DNA of 64,000 bases from NCBI GenBank assembly GCA_033220425.1, contig CM065648.1, positions 2,418,001 through 2,482,000 of the forward strand. Reading direction: 5' to 3'. The notes beneath the pieces were generated by a model, which worked only from the letters and a program-made list of their open reading frames with translations, did not search any database and was not told the origin of the DNA. The stretch is from Lepraria neglecta. Lineage: Eukaryota; Ascomycota; Lecanoromycetes; Lecanorales; Stereocaulaceae. Positions 1-9,909 of this stretch are shown here, in pieces. A program made the translations under genes and the position numbers. Numbering within the stretch: position 1 is the stretch's first letter; each line of letters opens with the position of its first letter.

Positions 1-1324
1 TTGTATAAGCTATAGCTCAAGCTTATCCCTGTCTCTATAGTACAGGTCTAGTACTATAACCTTAATCCTTTTTCCAGATCCTTCGTCTATAGTATAGCGT
101 CTCTAGCCAGTAACTGTTAAGGTACTTAGGGTAGGGTTTCTGCCTGAAGTTATTAAAGAACTTATCCCTTAGGGTATTCAAAGTGTTACGACCTATATCC
201 GATCGTTTACCTAACGGTGCGATAACCGGGTATAGGTGTATATGTCTTATACTTCTGTAGGAGAGGAGTCACTTAGGTAGAATAGCAGTCTTTGTGATTG
301 AAGGTAGTCAATGCGTTCTATATTAATAACTAGTAAAGTATAGTGCAAGGAGTACCAGTAAGATTAACCAAGTAGTGGTTTGCTAAGTTAAACACACTGT
401 TCCAAACAACGGGCAAGGCCCCGTATATATAGATATAGGAAATCCTGCCAAGCACTCCATGAGCGATATGAGCGCACGGCGCTCATTGCGCTCATCATCC
501 ATGAGCGCTATAAGCGCATGGCGCTCGTTACGCTCATCGCTACAGTTGCTAGTCCTGTCTGTAGTACCTTGTCCTACAGGATAGTCCTGTCAGAACCAAG
601 GGTTCTAACATTCGGTCGCGGCCGCCGTCTGCAGTTCCGGGTCCGATAGAAGAACGAGCAATAACCGGACCGCCAATGGTACTATGCGGATAGCGGCGAA
701 TTTGGTAACGCTCAGGACATAGTCGACGACTTCTATGCGCGCTACCCGAACAAACCAGGTAGTCCGAGTCGGCTATAGTCGCCTTGCCTTCCGTATCAGG
801 GACGATACTTGCTTGAAGGGGGGGTAGTGTCACGGCTTGGCCATTGCTTGCTTACTGTTGTTACCGATACGCGTAGTATGGAGCATGGTTATCGAACGTT
901 CGATCATCGCTCAGCGCTCATGGCTAGCGGCTTGGCGCGCCTCTAAGACGCGCAGGCTTCATGTATCTATCTTCTCTCCTTAGATATGTTCTTCTAGTCA
1001 TATTACACCCCTATCGACTCGCTCTAGGCAGGCCCCTGATATGGTGCTGTTGGAAAGATTTCAAAAACGCAGGCCACCTTATGGTATACTGACTGAGTAG
1101 AGCTAGAAAGGTAACAGGTGGATAAGGACACTAAGAACCGATATATTAGAGCGAAGCAAATAGTAGGATATCCAATATCGATTCATTGAAATACCCTGAA
1201 GATTAATATTTAACTTAGTGAGCTCTCCTAGGTGTAGAGCCTTCTATATATACCCCAGAGCCAAGCCTTTATATAGAATAAGCTTTCCGCATAAAAAGTA
1301 TGAAACAAGCGTATCGCATAAAAC
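1..1324. other. gene-free flank, probably decayed repeat DNA
   Basis: No reading frame here looks like a conserved protein; the longest open stretch (minus strand, 549-833) has no recognisable domain. The DNA contains short palindromes, including ATCGAACGTTCGAT at 891-904 and the GAGCG block listed separately. I infer old transposon remnants but cannot assign a family. Confidence 0.5.
459..540. repeat. two tandem GAGCG/CGCTC palindromic units
   Basis: Two roughly 40-bp units, each starting ATGAGCG and ending CGCTCAT, lie side by side. Within each unit the arms are inverted complements, so each can fold as a hairpin. The units differ at several bases and share the inner core GCGCTC. No protein or RNA gene is associated with them. 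Confidence 0.7.
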
Positions 1325-1379
1325 ATGATACAAGGCGTATCGCATGAGGCATTAGACAGGCGTACCGCACGGTCCACCG

Positions 1380-2520
1380 GATTGCTCATTCGCAGATGGC
1401 GATATGGCGATGGATTGCCTATTCGACAGATGGTGAGATGGCACCGGATGGCTCATTCGCAGATGGCGATATGGCGATGGATTGCCTATTCGACAGACGG
1501 TGAGATGGCATCGGATGGCTCATTCGCAGATGGCGATATGGCGATGGATTGCCTATTCGACAGATGGTGAGATGGCACCGGATGGCTCATTCGCAGATGG
1601 CGATATGGCATACACTGCACATGGCAATATGGCGGCGGATTGCTCATTCGCAGATGGCGATATGGCATACACTGCCTACGATGCACATGGCGATATGGCG
1701 GCGGATTGCTCATTCGCAGACGGCGATATGGCATACACTGCCTATGACGCACATGGCGATATGGCGGCGGATTGCTCATTCGCAGACGGCGATATGGCAT
1801 ACACTGCCTATGACGCACATGGCGATATGGCGGCGGATTGCCTATTCGCACATGGCGATACGGCGACGGATTGCTCATTCGCACATGCCGATATGGCATA
1901 CACTGCCTATGACGCACATGGCGATATGGCGGCGGATCGCCTATCCGCACATGGCGATACGGCGGTAGATTGCCTATTCGACACATGGCGATATGGCGCC
2001 GGATTGCCTATTCGCACATGGCGATATGGCGACGGATTGCCTATTCGACAGATGGCGATATGGCGATCAGGTTGCCTATTCGCACATGGCGATATGGCGG
2101 TCAGGTTGCCTATTCGCACATGGCGATATGGCGGCAGGTTTGCCTATTCGACAGATGGCGATATAGCACCGGATTGCCTATTCGCACATGGCGATATGGC
2201 GGTCAGGTTGCCTATTCGACAGATGGCGATATAGCACCGGATTGCCTATTCGCACATGGCGATATGGCGGTCAGGTTGCCTATTCGACACATGGCGATAT
2301 GGCGGTCAGGTTGTCTATTCGCACATGGCGATATGGCGGTCAGGTTGCCTATTCGACAGATGGCGATATAGCACCGGATTGCCTATTCGACACATGGCGA
2401 TATGGCACCGGATGGCTCATTCGCACATGGCGATATGACGGCAGATTACCTATTCGCACATGGAGATATGGCACCGGGTTACCTATTCGTACATGGCGAT
2501 ATGGCGGTTAGTATCCTGGA
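1380..2520. repeat. 34-bp minisatellite with ~66-bp higher-order units
   Basis: The core is CACATGGCGATATGGCGG followed by a variable linker and TTGCCTATTCG, giving a 34-bp period through most of 1960-2510. The left part (about 1640-1930) is built of roughly 66-bp units in which a GCATACACTGCC spacer alternates with the core. Because 34 is not a multiple of 3, the array stays open in several frames on both strands. I treat the resulting 60-250-codon frames as artefacts of the repeat rather than genes. Confidence 0.9.
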
Positions 2521-3276
2521 ACCATCCGAACCATGCAAAGCTTCAAAGATTACTTCTGCATCCCAGAGCTGTCTTTATAGCCAGCTCTTACATACACCAA
2601 AACCGTTGCCATTAAATAAAGCTATAGATAAGCTTATAATTCAACAGGTGCGCCGCTCGCTTGGATGCGCCGCTCGCTTGGGGACCACGTTATCTTTTTC
2701 TATGAGGTCTATTAATTCTAGGTGGCTACACACGTAGATCTCACAAACGCATGTTTCGTACGAGTGTTCCACAAGCATAAGATGAGGACATTAGCTCCTC
2801 TGAGCCTCTTGGTGGAGGCTAGCTAGCCACAGTCTATACTGCATTGGTGAGTGCTAAGCAGGGGCTAGACTGGGCATTTGACGTCTCTTAAGCCGTCCCT
2901 CCTAGTTAATCTTAATTCACAATTAGCAGGTGCAAGGACAGTGATATTCGCACCTATCTCTCGACCTAGATATCTGTCTTGCGTAGAGATATGCCATAGT
3001 AAGATTCTGTGAAATACTGTATTACTTTGTTGTAGATGATGTGACTGCCCGAGTCCGAATGACCGCGGGCCGCGATAGACTTTCTAGAGTAAAAGCTTCC
3101 ACCTACTGTGTGACACTTGAAATCCTAGCAGTAGGCAAAGAAGGCACTTGCGTGAGACGTGAACCAATGAGGTGCCCAGTCATGAGCTGAGTTGTGGACA
3201 TGTCTCGCCAGAGCCCGGGCCTCAAGTCTCCCTCACTCACCTAACGCGGAACAGGCTAGCCGTTCAGCACGGGGCC
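2521..3276. other. intergenic, no gene seen
   Basis: There is no convincing coding sequence. A 16-bp direct repeat, TGCGCCGCTCGCTTGG, occurs at 2649-2664 and again at 2666-2681. The rest looks like ordinary or decayed intergenic DNA between the minisatellite and the MITE. Confidence 0.5.
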
Positions 3277-3584
3277 TAAGGCCGGGTGTCAAAAAGCTCC
3301 GGAGTTAAACGACGCGCCAGGAGTAGTTCGCCTAACAATTAGTATGGCATTGGTACTCCTCCTCTGTCTACACATTCTTTCATCAGATCTGGCATCTCAG
3401 CTATTTACCTATTAATTTCAGCTCGACTCAGGGTTGCCCAAATCGCTTTTAGCTTCGCTTCAAGGTTTTTTTGATAAATTTAGGTGGTGTGGGCGTAAAG
3501 AATAGAAATAAGAGTTAAGATTGAAGGGAAAGCGCGACGCGATTAGTGCGTTTTAACTCCGGAGCTTTTTGACACCCGGCCTTA
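3277..3584. mobile_element. 308-bp MITE with perfect 33-bp terminal inverted repeats
   Basis: The left end (3277-3309) begins TAAGGCCGGGTGTCAAAAAG and its exact reverse complement ends the element at 3552-3584. The outermost TA on each side may be a TA target duplication, which would fit a Tc1/mariner-type source. There is no coding capacity inside. Perfect TIRs suggest recent mobility, and a transposase must be supplied elsewhere. Superfamily assignment is inference. Confidence 0.85.
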
Positions 3585-3913
3585 GCCCGGGAAAAGCCTC
3601 GTTGCACAGGCGCGCTCAGCCTCAGTTTAGGCTTCTTCACCCTCGGCTCAGGTTAAAGAAGCACTACCTCAAGTTGGCGACCGTAACTGGAACTAGAGAA
3701 AAAACATCTAGTGTCCGACTATCCAGGTAATAACAACCAGGACCAGCTATTTTCCCTGTGGAATACTCTCTGCTTGGTAGAAAACATCGTGTTGGACCTA
3801 TAAATAGCAGCAGATCAGCAAAATGCCAAAACCCATAAAGCAGAAAGCGCCCAAAGGCTCCGGGGCCAGTATTGCAGACCACATCTGTAAATACACATTC
3901 ACACGATCAATGA
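3585..3913. other. ESF1 upstream region
   Basis: This is the non-coding stretch between the MITE and the ESF1 start codon. It presumably contains the ESF1 promoter and 5' UTR. I see no distinctive regulatory element. The MITE ends about 330 bp upstream of the ESF1 ATG. Confidence 0.4.
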
Positions 3914-6079
3914 ATGTCTACTGACTCGTCACCAGCTGATCCTCGCTTCTCCAACATCCAGACCGATCCCCGATTCCGACTTCCCTCGAAAAAGAACACA
4001 CATGTCCAAATCGACAAGCGCTTCGCGCACATGCTGCGCGATGAGAATTTCTCCAGCAGAGCAAAAGTTGACAGATATGGGAGGAAGTTACCAAAGGATG
4101 CTGGGAGGAAAGAGCTGGAGAAATATTATAAGCTCGCGGATGAGGATGAGAAGGGTGCCGATGAGGACGAAGAAGTTGAGCGAGAGCTGGAATGGGTGAA
4201 GGCTGAAGATGAGGAGGAGGTGTCGTCTTCAGAAGAGAGCTCATCCGACGACTATGTGGACGAAGATGAGGAAGAAGAAGTGTTTGGACTACTAGATGAG
4301 CAAGAAGGCGAAGGTGGCATACCGAAAGGTGAAGTTTCGTCACGGATAGCAGTGGTTAATCTGGATTGGGACAACATACGAGCGGCCGACCTGATGGCTG
4401 TTTTTTCGAGTTTCGTGCCTAGTAGTGGGCGAATACGAAAGACGTCGGTATACCCTAGCGAGTTTGGGAAGGAGAGAATGGAGAGGGAAGAGATGGAGGG
4501 GCCGCCGAAGGAGATATTTGGTCAGAGTAAGACCAATGATCAGGAGGATGGTGAATCTCCGGGTTCGGAAGAGGAAGAGGAAGAGGAAGAGGAAGAGGAA
4601 GAGGAAGACGACGAGGGAGAAGATGAGAAGATCAAGAAATCTTTACTGAAAGTGGACCAAGGCCTGGAATTCAATTCTGCAAAGCTACGTCGCTACCAGC
4701 TTGAAAGATTACGCTACTACTATGCGGTGCTGGAGTGCTCATCTACCTCTACCGCTCAAGCCATCTACGATGCTGTTGATGGCACTGAATACCTTACTAC
4801 AGCCAATTTTTTTGACTTACGATACATACCTGACGAAACAGATTTCTCAGACGACAAGGCGCGAGACGAGTGCGAGAGAATACCGGACAGTTATAGGCCA
4901 AATGAATTCGTTACAGATGCGTTGCAGCATAGCAAGGTTCGGCTGACATGGGATGCTGACGATGGGACGAGGAAGGAGGCGCAGAAGAGAGCTTTTGGTG
5001 GTAGCAGGGCAGAAATTGATGAGAATGACCTGAAGGCGTATCTAGGGAGTGATAGCTCAGAAGACGAAGGGCCAGAGCCAGTGATTGTTGATGCCACTGA
5101 TGAGACGACAGTCCGCGCTATTGAAAATGGGGAAAATACTGCGGAGCTTGGTCCAAAGCTTTCAAAGAAAGAAGCCGAGCGCCAAAGGATGCGTACGCTG
5201 CTGGGGCTGCAGAATGAGCCTGCAACGAACAAGAGGTCAAAAGCGCAGAAGAATACCCCTGTTGGTGACATGCAAATCACCTTCTCATCAGGTCTATCAT
5301 TAGGACAAAACAAGGGTTCTGTCTTTGAGAACGAACCAGAGCGAGATGAAACCACTGTGGAGAAATACGTTCGCAAAGAGAAAGAGCGGAAAGCTCGAAG
5401 AAAGGAGAAATTGAAAGGATCACAAAACGACACCAAGCCCACGGCAGATTCAGACAAACCCAAAGCTACATCAAATGACCAGCTACCAGCAGATGACCAA
5501 GATCTCGGATTCTCAGACCCCTTCTTCGCCGCCCCAACTCACGACAGAGCCGCCACCACATCCCAACGCAAAGCCGAAAAACGCCTAAAACGCGAACAAA
5601 GAGCCGCCGACGAAGCAGCCGCAGGGGCCAAACGCGCCGAGCTCGAACTGCTAATGGTTGATGACAAGACCGGCTCCAGAGACATGCAGCACTTTGACAT
5701 TAATGAAATAGCTAAAGCCGAGAAAACTCTCGCGAAAAAGAAGAAGAGGTCTAAAGACAAGCTCAGTGAGAGAGAGAAAGACGCGTTGGCGGCTAAGGAG
5801 AGGGATCAATTCAAGATTAACGTCGGGGATGAGAGGTTTAGGGATGTCTTTGAGAAGAGTGAATATGCTATTGATCCGAGTCATCCGAGGTATAAGGGGA
5901 CGGAGGGGATGAGGGAGTTGTTGGAGGAGGGTAGGAGGAAGAGGAAGGTGGGTGGTGGGGAGGTTGAGGAGGTTGATGAGGAGAGGCAGCGGAAGAAGAA
6001 GAGGAAAGGGGATAATGGAGATGGAGATGATGTAGAGAAGCTGGTCGCGAGAGTCAAGAGTAAGATAAAGACGTCGTGA
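3914..6079 (+). CDS. ESF1: pre-rRNA processing protein Esf1
   Basis: Intronless, 721 codons. Esf1 is a nucleolar factor of the 90S/SSU processome needed for early cleavages that make 18S rRNA. The N-terminus (residues about 7-75) carries the family signature of repeated DPRF and FAHML-type motifs. A conserved block near 145-200 (RIAVVNLDWDNIRA) is the atypical RNA-binding region. The C-terminus (about 640-680) contains the NUC153-type motif DERFRDVFE followed by YAIDPSHPRYKGT. Between these are long acidic runs, including an almost pure Glu tract coded by a GAGGAA microsatellite (4567-4612), and lysine-rich coiled segments, all usual for the family. An ATG four bases upstream (3910) is in another frame and stops at once, so 3914 is the start. 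Length matches fungal homologues. Confidence 0.95.
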   Translation: MSTDSSPADPRFSNIQTDPRFRLPSKKNTHVQIDKRFAHMLRDENFSSRAKVDRYGRKLPKDAGRKELEKYYKLADEDEKGADEDEEVERELEWVKAEDEEEVSSSEESSSDDYVDEDEEEEVFGLLDEQEGEGGIPKGEVSSRIAVVNLDWDNIRAADLMAVFSSFVPSSGRIRKTSVYPSEFGKERMEREEMEGPPKEIFGQSKTNDQEDGESPGSEEEEEEEEEEEEEDDEGEDEKIKKSLLKVDQGLEFNSAKLRRYQLERLRYYYAVLECSSTSTAQAIYDAVDGTEYLTTANFFDLRYIPDETDFSDDKARDECERIPDSYRPNEFVTDALQHSKVRLTWDADDGTRKEAQKRAFGGSRAEIDENDLKAYLGSDSSEDEGPEPVIVDATDETTVRAIENGENTAELGPKLSKKEAERQRMRTLLGLQNEPATNKRSKAQKNTPVGDMQITFSSGLSLGQNKGSVFENEPERDETTVEKYVRKEKERKARRKEKLKGSQNDTKPTADSDKPKATSNDQLPADDQDLGFSDPFFAAPTHDRAATTSQRKAEKRLKREQRAADEAAAGAKRAELELLMVDDKTGSRDMQHFDINEIAKAEKTLAKKKKRSKDKLSEREKDALAAKERDQFKINVGDERFRDVFEKSEYAIDPSHPRYKGTEGMRELLEEGRRKRKVGGGEVEEVDEERQRKKKRKGDNGDGDDVEKLVARVKSKIKTS

Positions 6080-6685
6080 CTGGGTATGTAGGCAGCGTTC
6101 AGCTCCGATATGTGTATGAGAGGACATAGTCCACAAACCAGAGGCAGCCACCAAAGGCGGCCGCACCCCTTGAACAAAGGGGCGGATACACATAGACCCC
6201 TTTCCCACCCCACCACCGTCAGACCTACAAAGGTATTTCCTACGATAAAGTTGTAGCACTTAGGGTATTTAACAACTTACGCACCAAATTAATTTTTATA
6301 CTGTCGACCGTTGTGCTGCAATCGTCGGGCTTTTAAACTGATATTCTGGGAGGTAGCGCGGAATCGGGGCCGTGTCCAGCCCTGTAGGGCCGGAAGAATC
6401 TTGGCAAAAATGATTAGAAGTTGGACCCAACCGAATTCGATGATGACGACGACTGCGAAGATATTTATATAGGTGCGAATGTTAGGTATACCTAGGCTCT
6501 TAGTGCGCAATACAAAGTTTGTTGCTAAAGCACGTCGTTGTTGTTGGGGGTTGTCTACGTATCCGACGCCCTCAAGGGTTCCTTGCTCCGGGGGCAAACA
6601 CCCAAAAGCACCTACCAGAAGCGCCCACGGAAAGCAGTCTGCAGATCCGGCCCAAGCCGATGTTTCCTTACCAAGCCTACCAAGC
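6080..6685. other. intergenic, no gene seen
   Basis: This region lies between the ESF1 stop and the left LTR of the miniature retroelement. Open frames of up to about 140 codons exist on the minus strand but show no recognisable motif and run into the LTR. They are probably non-coding or decayed repeat sequence. Confidence 0.4.
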
Positions 6686-7243
6686 TGTAATAAGATCCAC
6701 CTGGGACGCACCCTATAAATCCCTTAATAAAAGCCGTACGGGTAGCGGTTCAAGCATTCTTGACTTTTGGCCCTCGTGGCTTAGGGGTAGCTCTGGCCCG
6801 GAGCATAACCTTTACAATTATGCTTGGCCCTAAAACTCCGATCCGAGGACATCGACAAAGGTCGAGGGTTCGAGTCTTGGAGTGGGCAAATAAATTTTCT
6901 GAGGGATTTTCGCCGGTTGGGGGACGCCTTAACCGAGCCCTGCATCGTGCTGATTGGCCAGCTTGCGGGCGCCCTGCGGGGGCCTCAGACTGGGCCTTAG
7001 TGAGGCGCTCTACGGGGGCCTTGCAACCCGATAGCGGGCGCTCTAGCGACGCTATTATGGGGGAAGTTCAACTTTTGCATACTACCTGGTCCTCGAGGAC
7101 GAGTCCCCTAGAGGGGGGGTAATTGTAATAAGATCCACCCTGTAAGGGCCCTAATAAGGGCCGTACGGGTAGCGGGCCAAGCATTCTTGATTTTTGGCCC
7201 TCGTGGCTTAAGGGTAGCTCTGGCCCGGAGCATAACCTTTACA
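6686..7243. mobile_element. complete miniature LTR retroelement (TRIM-like), 558 bp
   Basis: Two direct terminal repeats of 131 bp (6686-6816) and 120 bp (7124-7243) both begin TGTAATAAGATCCACC and end ATAACCTTTACA, giving the TG...CA ends of LTRs. The repeats differ by small indels and a few substitutions. The 5 bp CAAGC flanks the element exactly on both sides (6681-6685 and 7244-7248), a target-site duplication. A purine tract (7110-7119, AGA followed by seven G) lies just before the right LTR, as a polypurine tract should. The 307-bp interior has no open reading frame, so the element depends on an autonomous relative. A pol III B-box-like GGTTCGAGTC occurs inside near 6868. The primer-binding site was not identified with certainty. 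Confidence 0.9.
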
Positions 7244-7900
7244 CAAGCAAACGGCCCCGGATCACGTAGTTCAACGAAAACATCTCTTGAACATTCCAAT
7301 CTTTGTCAATACCCACAACAGCAAAGAAAAAATTTGACTTACATCTCATTAACCCTCATTGCTTCCTCATATTTTCTGCTACAAAGCATGTCAACCAGTA
7401 CACCATGCTCGAGAGAGGGAACGGCTTTCCTGGCAATTCCTTTTGTTCTCTCAGCATCCTTCCACACAGGAATAAATCTGTTGATCGAAGCAAGAATGAT
7501 TCCATAGCTTCTCTTTGTCGACATGAGTTTGCTCAAGCGATTCAGAAGAGAGTTAATGCACTGAAATGTATTCATTTAGAAGCTATTATATTATAGCGAA
7601 ACAGAGAACGGAACGAAATCGAAAAGATGAAAACAATCCTCTATCTCGACAATCAAGAATATAAGCACAACAAAGCTTCCCGCATCGCAGAATGCACCGC
7701 AGCTTTGGCACACTTGAAACTCCTCCTTCGTGTTGATTTCCATGTTCCCAACTCTTTGCCATTCACAAATAGCATGTATCCAACTGAGGCTGTGAACGGA
7801 ACGTCATGAGCTTTTGACTGCCTAAGTTTTCGTCCCCAAAATACTGGTTTACGAATAATCCAGTCAATGCTATCACCTGCGAATCAAACGAGCCAGACTA
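7244..7900. other. intergenic, no gene seen
   Basis: No convincing coding sequence. Short frames of 60-100 codons lack family motifs. The region connects the miniature retroelement to the ATGCGGA repeat array. Confidence 0.4.
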
Positions 7901-9480
7901 CTCTTCAAGGATCTCCGCACGAACAGACTACCATCTTCCGCATGACCAAAATGCCTTTACCGCCTCACCAAATTGCCCTGTAGTCTCCGCATGCCCGCAC
8001 TACCCCTTTCCGCGCATTAAAAACGCTCTCCGTATGACCAGATTACATTTTTCCGCATGATAGTAGATTTCCACCTCGGCGCATGATCAGGATACATTTT
8101 CCCGCATGACTAAGATACTTTCCGCTCCAATTGCTGCAAGCGTGGATGCGGACTCCGCCAAAGGTACGGAAAAGATGCGGAAAAGATGCGGAAGAAATGC
8201 GAAAAAAGTTGCGGACTCCGCCAGAAATGCGGGTTCCGCCAAAAACATGCATCCCGCCCAAGATAGGAATGCGCATCTCTTCTCTTGGGCGGAATGCGCA
8301 TTTTCTGTATATACAAAAGGCGGAACCCGCATTTCTATATACTTCAACACGGATTCATAGGCGGAGTACGCATTTTTGGCGGAGTGCGCATTAAAACATG
8401 GAGCCTGCCAAAGGCCAGGCGTGAGATGAGTGTTGACTAGACTTACCTACATTTTCCGCTTCTCCGCATGAACAGACTATCCATCTCCGCCGTATTGACA
8501 GAACACTATATGCACATTACGTATCTCCCCATTGTTGGAGTAATCTCTTTCGCACAATTCAGACTCATCTTAGAATACCCCTCTCTAGCATTTCCGCATG
8601 ACCAGGACCCCCTGTACCCGCGCTGCGGGATGCGGAGAATGAAGATGTGGAAAGATGCGGAGAAGATGCGGAGATGTAGAGAAAGCGTTGCGGGAAAATT
8701 GCGGAAAATACGTAGATGGTGGGATGGCGGAGAAGATGCGGAAGATGTGCGGAGAATCGGTAGATAGCGGAGAAGATGCGGAGAAGATGCGGAGAAGATA
8801 CGGAGGATAGATAGCGGGAAAGATGCGGAAGATAGGCGGGGAATCTGTGGATGGGGGAAAGATGCGGAAGACATGCGGAGAATGGGTAGATAGCGGGAAA
8901 GATGCGGAAGATAGGCGGAGAATCTGTGGATGGGGGAAAAGATGCGGAAGACATGCAGAGAATCGGTAGATAGCGGGAAAGATAGCGGGGAATCCATAGA
9001 TGGCGGGAAAGATGCGGAAGATATGCGGAGAATCGGTAGATAGCGGGAAAGATGCCGGAGAGATGCGGAAAAGGTGCGGAAAAGATGCGGAGGATGGTTA
9101 GATAGCGGGAAAGATACTCTCGGCGCACGTTGCGGAAACTGCGGAGATGCGGCGAATGCGTGAATGGCGGAAAATTTGCGGAGAATGTGTAGATGGCGGA
9201 GAGAATGTGGATGATGCGGAGAATACGTAGACGGCGGAGATATCGATGGTGGAGATGCGTGAATGCGGAGAGACGTGAAACGCAGAGAATGAGGAGAAAA
9301 TATAGATACGGAAAGTACTAGATAGCGGAAGAATACGAAGAACACAGTTGGCTCAGATGCCGAGGATGCGCGAATTGCGGGAAAATGCTTGGATGCCGGA
9401 GGACGTGTGAAGTGTGGAGGTTGTAAAGACAATACATGAGATGCGGAGAATATGCGGAGAATATGCAGAAATGCGGAAAT
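7900..9480. repeat. ATGCGGA / TCCGCAT motif array
   Basis: The heptamer ATGCGGA and close variants recur dozens of times. The left part (about 7910-8110) and two short stretches near 8455 and 8600 carry it as TCCGCATGA followed by CAGA or CCAGA. From about 8143, and especially from 8625 to 9480, it appears as GATGCGGA or ATGCGGAGA on the plus strand. Spacing is irregular rather than strictly tandem. A long minus-strand open frame (8506-9531) is only the translation of this low-complexity DNA, rich in Ser, Phe, Pro and Leu. Confidence 0.8.
8223..8336. repeat. nested hairpin inside the ATGCGGA array
   Basis: Outer arms of 18 bp are exact reverse complements (8223-8240 AGAAATGCGGGTTCCGCC and 8319-8336). 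Inside them are inner arms of 10 bp (CCGCCCAAGA at 8254-8263 and its complement at 8283-8292). The outer arms carry the array motif itself, so the hairpin may have formed by inverted joining of array units. Confidence 0.8.
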
Positions 9481-9909
9481 GTGGAGATGGGAGTAATGAC
9501 GTATAAATACCAGGCGGAGATGAGTGAGCAAAGTGGACTTCTACATCACCGAAGGCGTATATCAACAGCAACGCGGACAGATTGAAATGGTACACTCGGG
9601 CAGAAGTAGCGATGAAGAGCAGAGCAGCGGACCGGCAATGTGGTATGTCGTTAGACATTAGAATGAACCAATATAGATGTTGACGAGATAGGGTTGCGGG
9701 GCGTGTAGGTAGGCGGTCAAGAAAGTAGAGAGCGAGTAGGATATGTGGAAAATAATGGAAAGCACCGAAAGGAGGAAGGAAGTCAATAAAACAGAATTGG
9801 ATACCAAATACACGTATCTCAACACAGCCAGTATCCGGAAGAACACTGTGTTATGTCTGATATCCAACAACTCCACGCTAAACAAAACTCACAAAAGCCC
9901 ACATCCACT
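9481..9909. other. ESA1 3' flank
   Basis: Non-coding DNA between the motif array and the ESA1 stop codon. It probably holds the ESA1 3' UTR. Open frames here are antisense or short, and none looks conserved. Confidence 0.4.

Noticed and set aside
1325-2737. Several overlapping long reading frames on both strands
   Set aside because: They are translations of the 34-bp minisatellite, open in several frames for arithmetical reasons.
4891-5463. 190-codon minus-strand frame inside ESF1
   Set aside because: Antisense shadow of a conserved gene with Ser-rich low-complexity translation.
6750-6880. Possible tRNA gene in the miniature retroelement
   Set aside because: B-box-like motif present, but no tRNA cloverleaf could be folded and the A-box-like motif is too far away.
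7900-9480. CRISPR-like array
   Set aside because: Motif is seven bases, irregularly spaced and in both orientations, and the DNA is eukaryotic.
8506-9531. 341-codon minus-strand reading frame
   Set aside because: Low-complexity translation of the ATGCGGA array, no domain, no start context and overlapping frames equally open.
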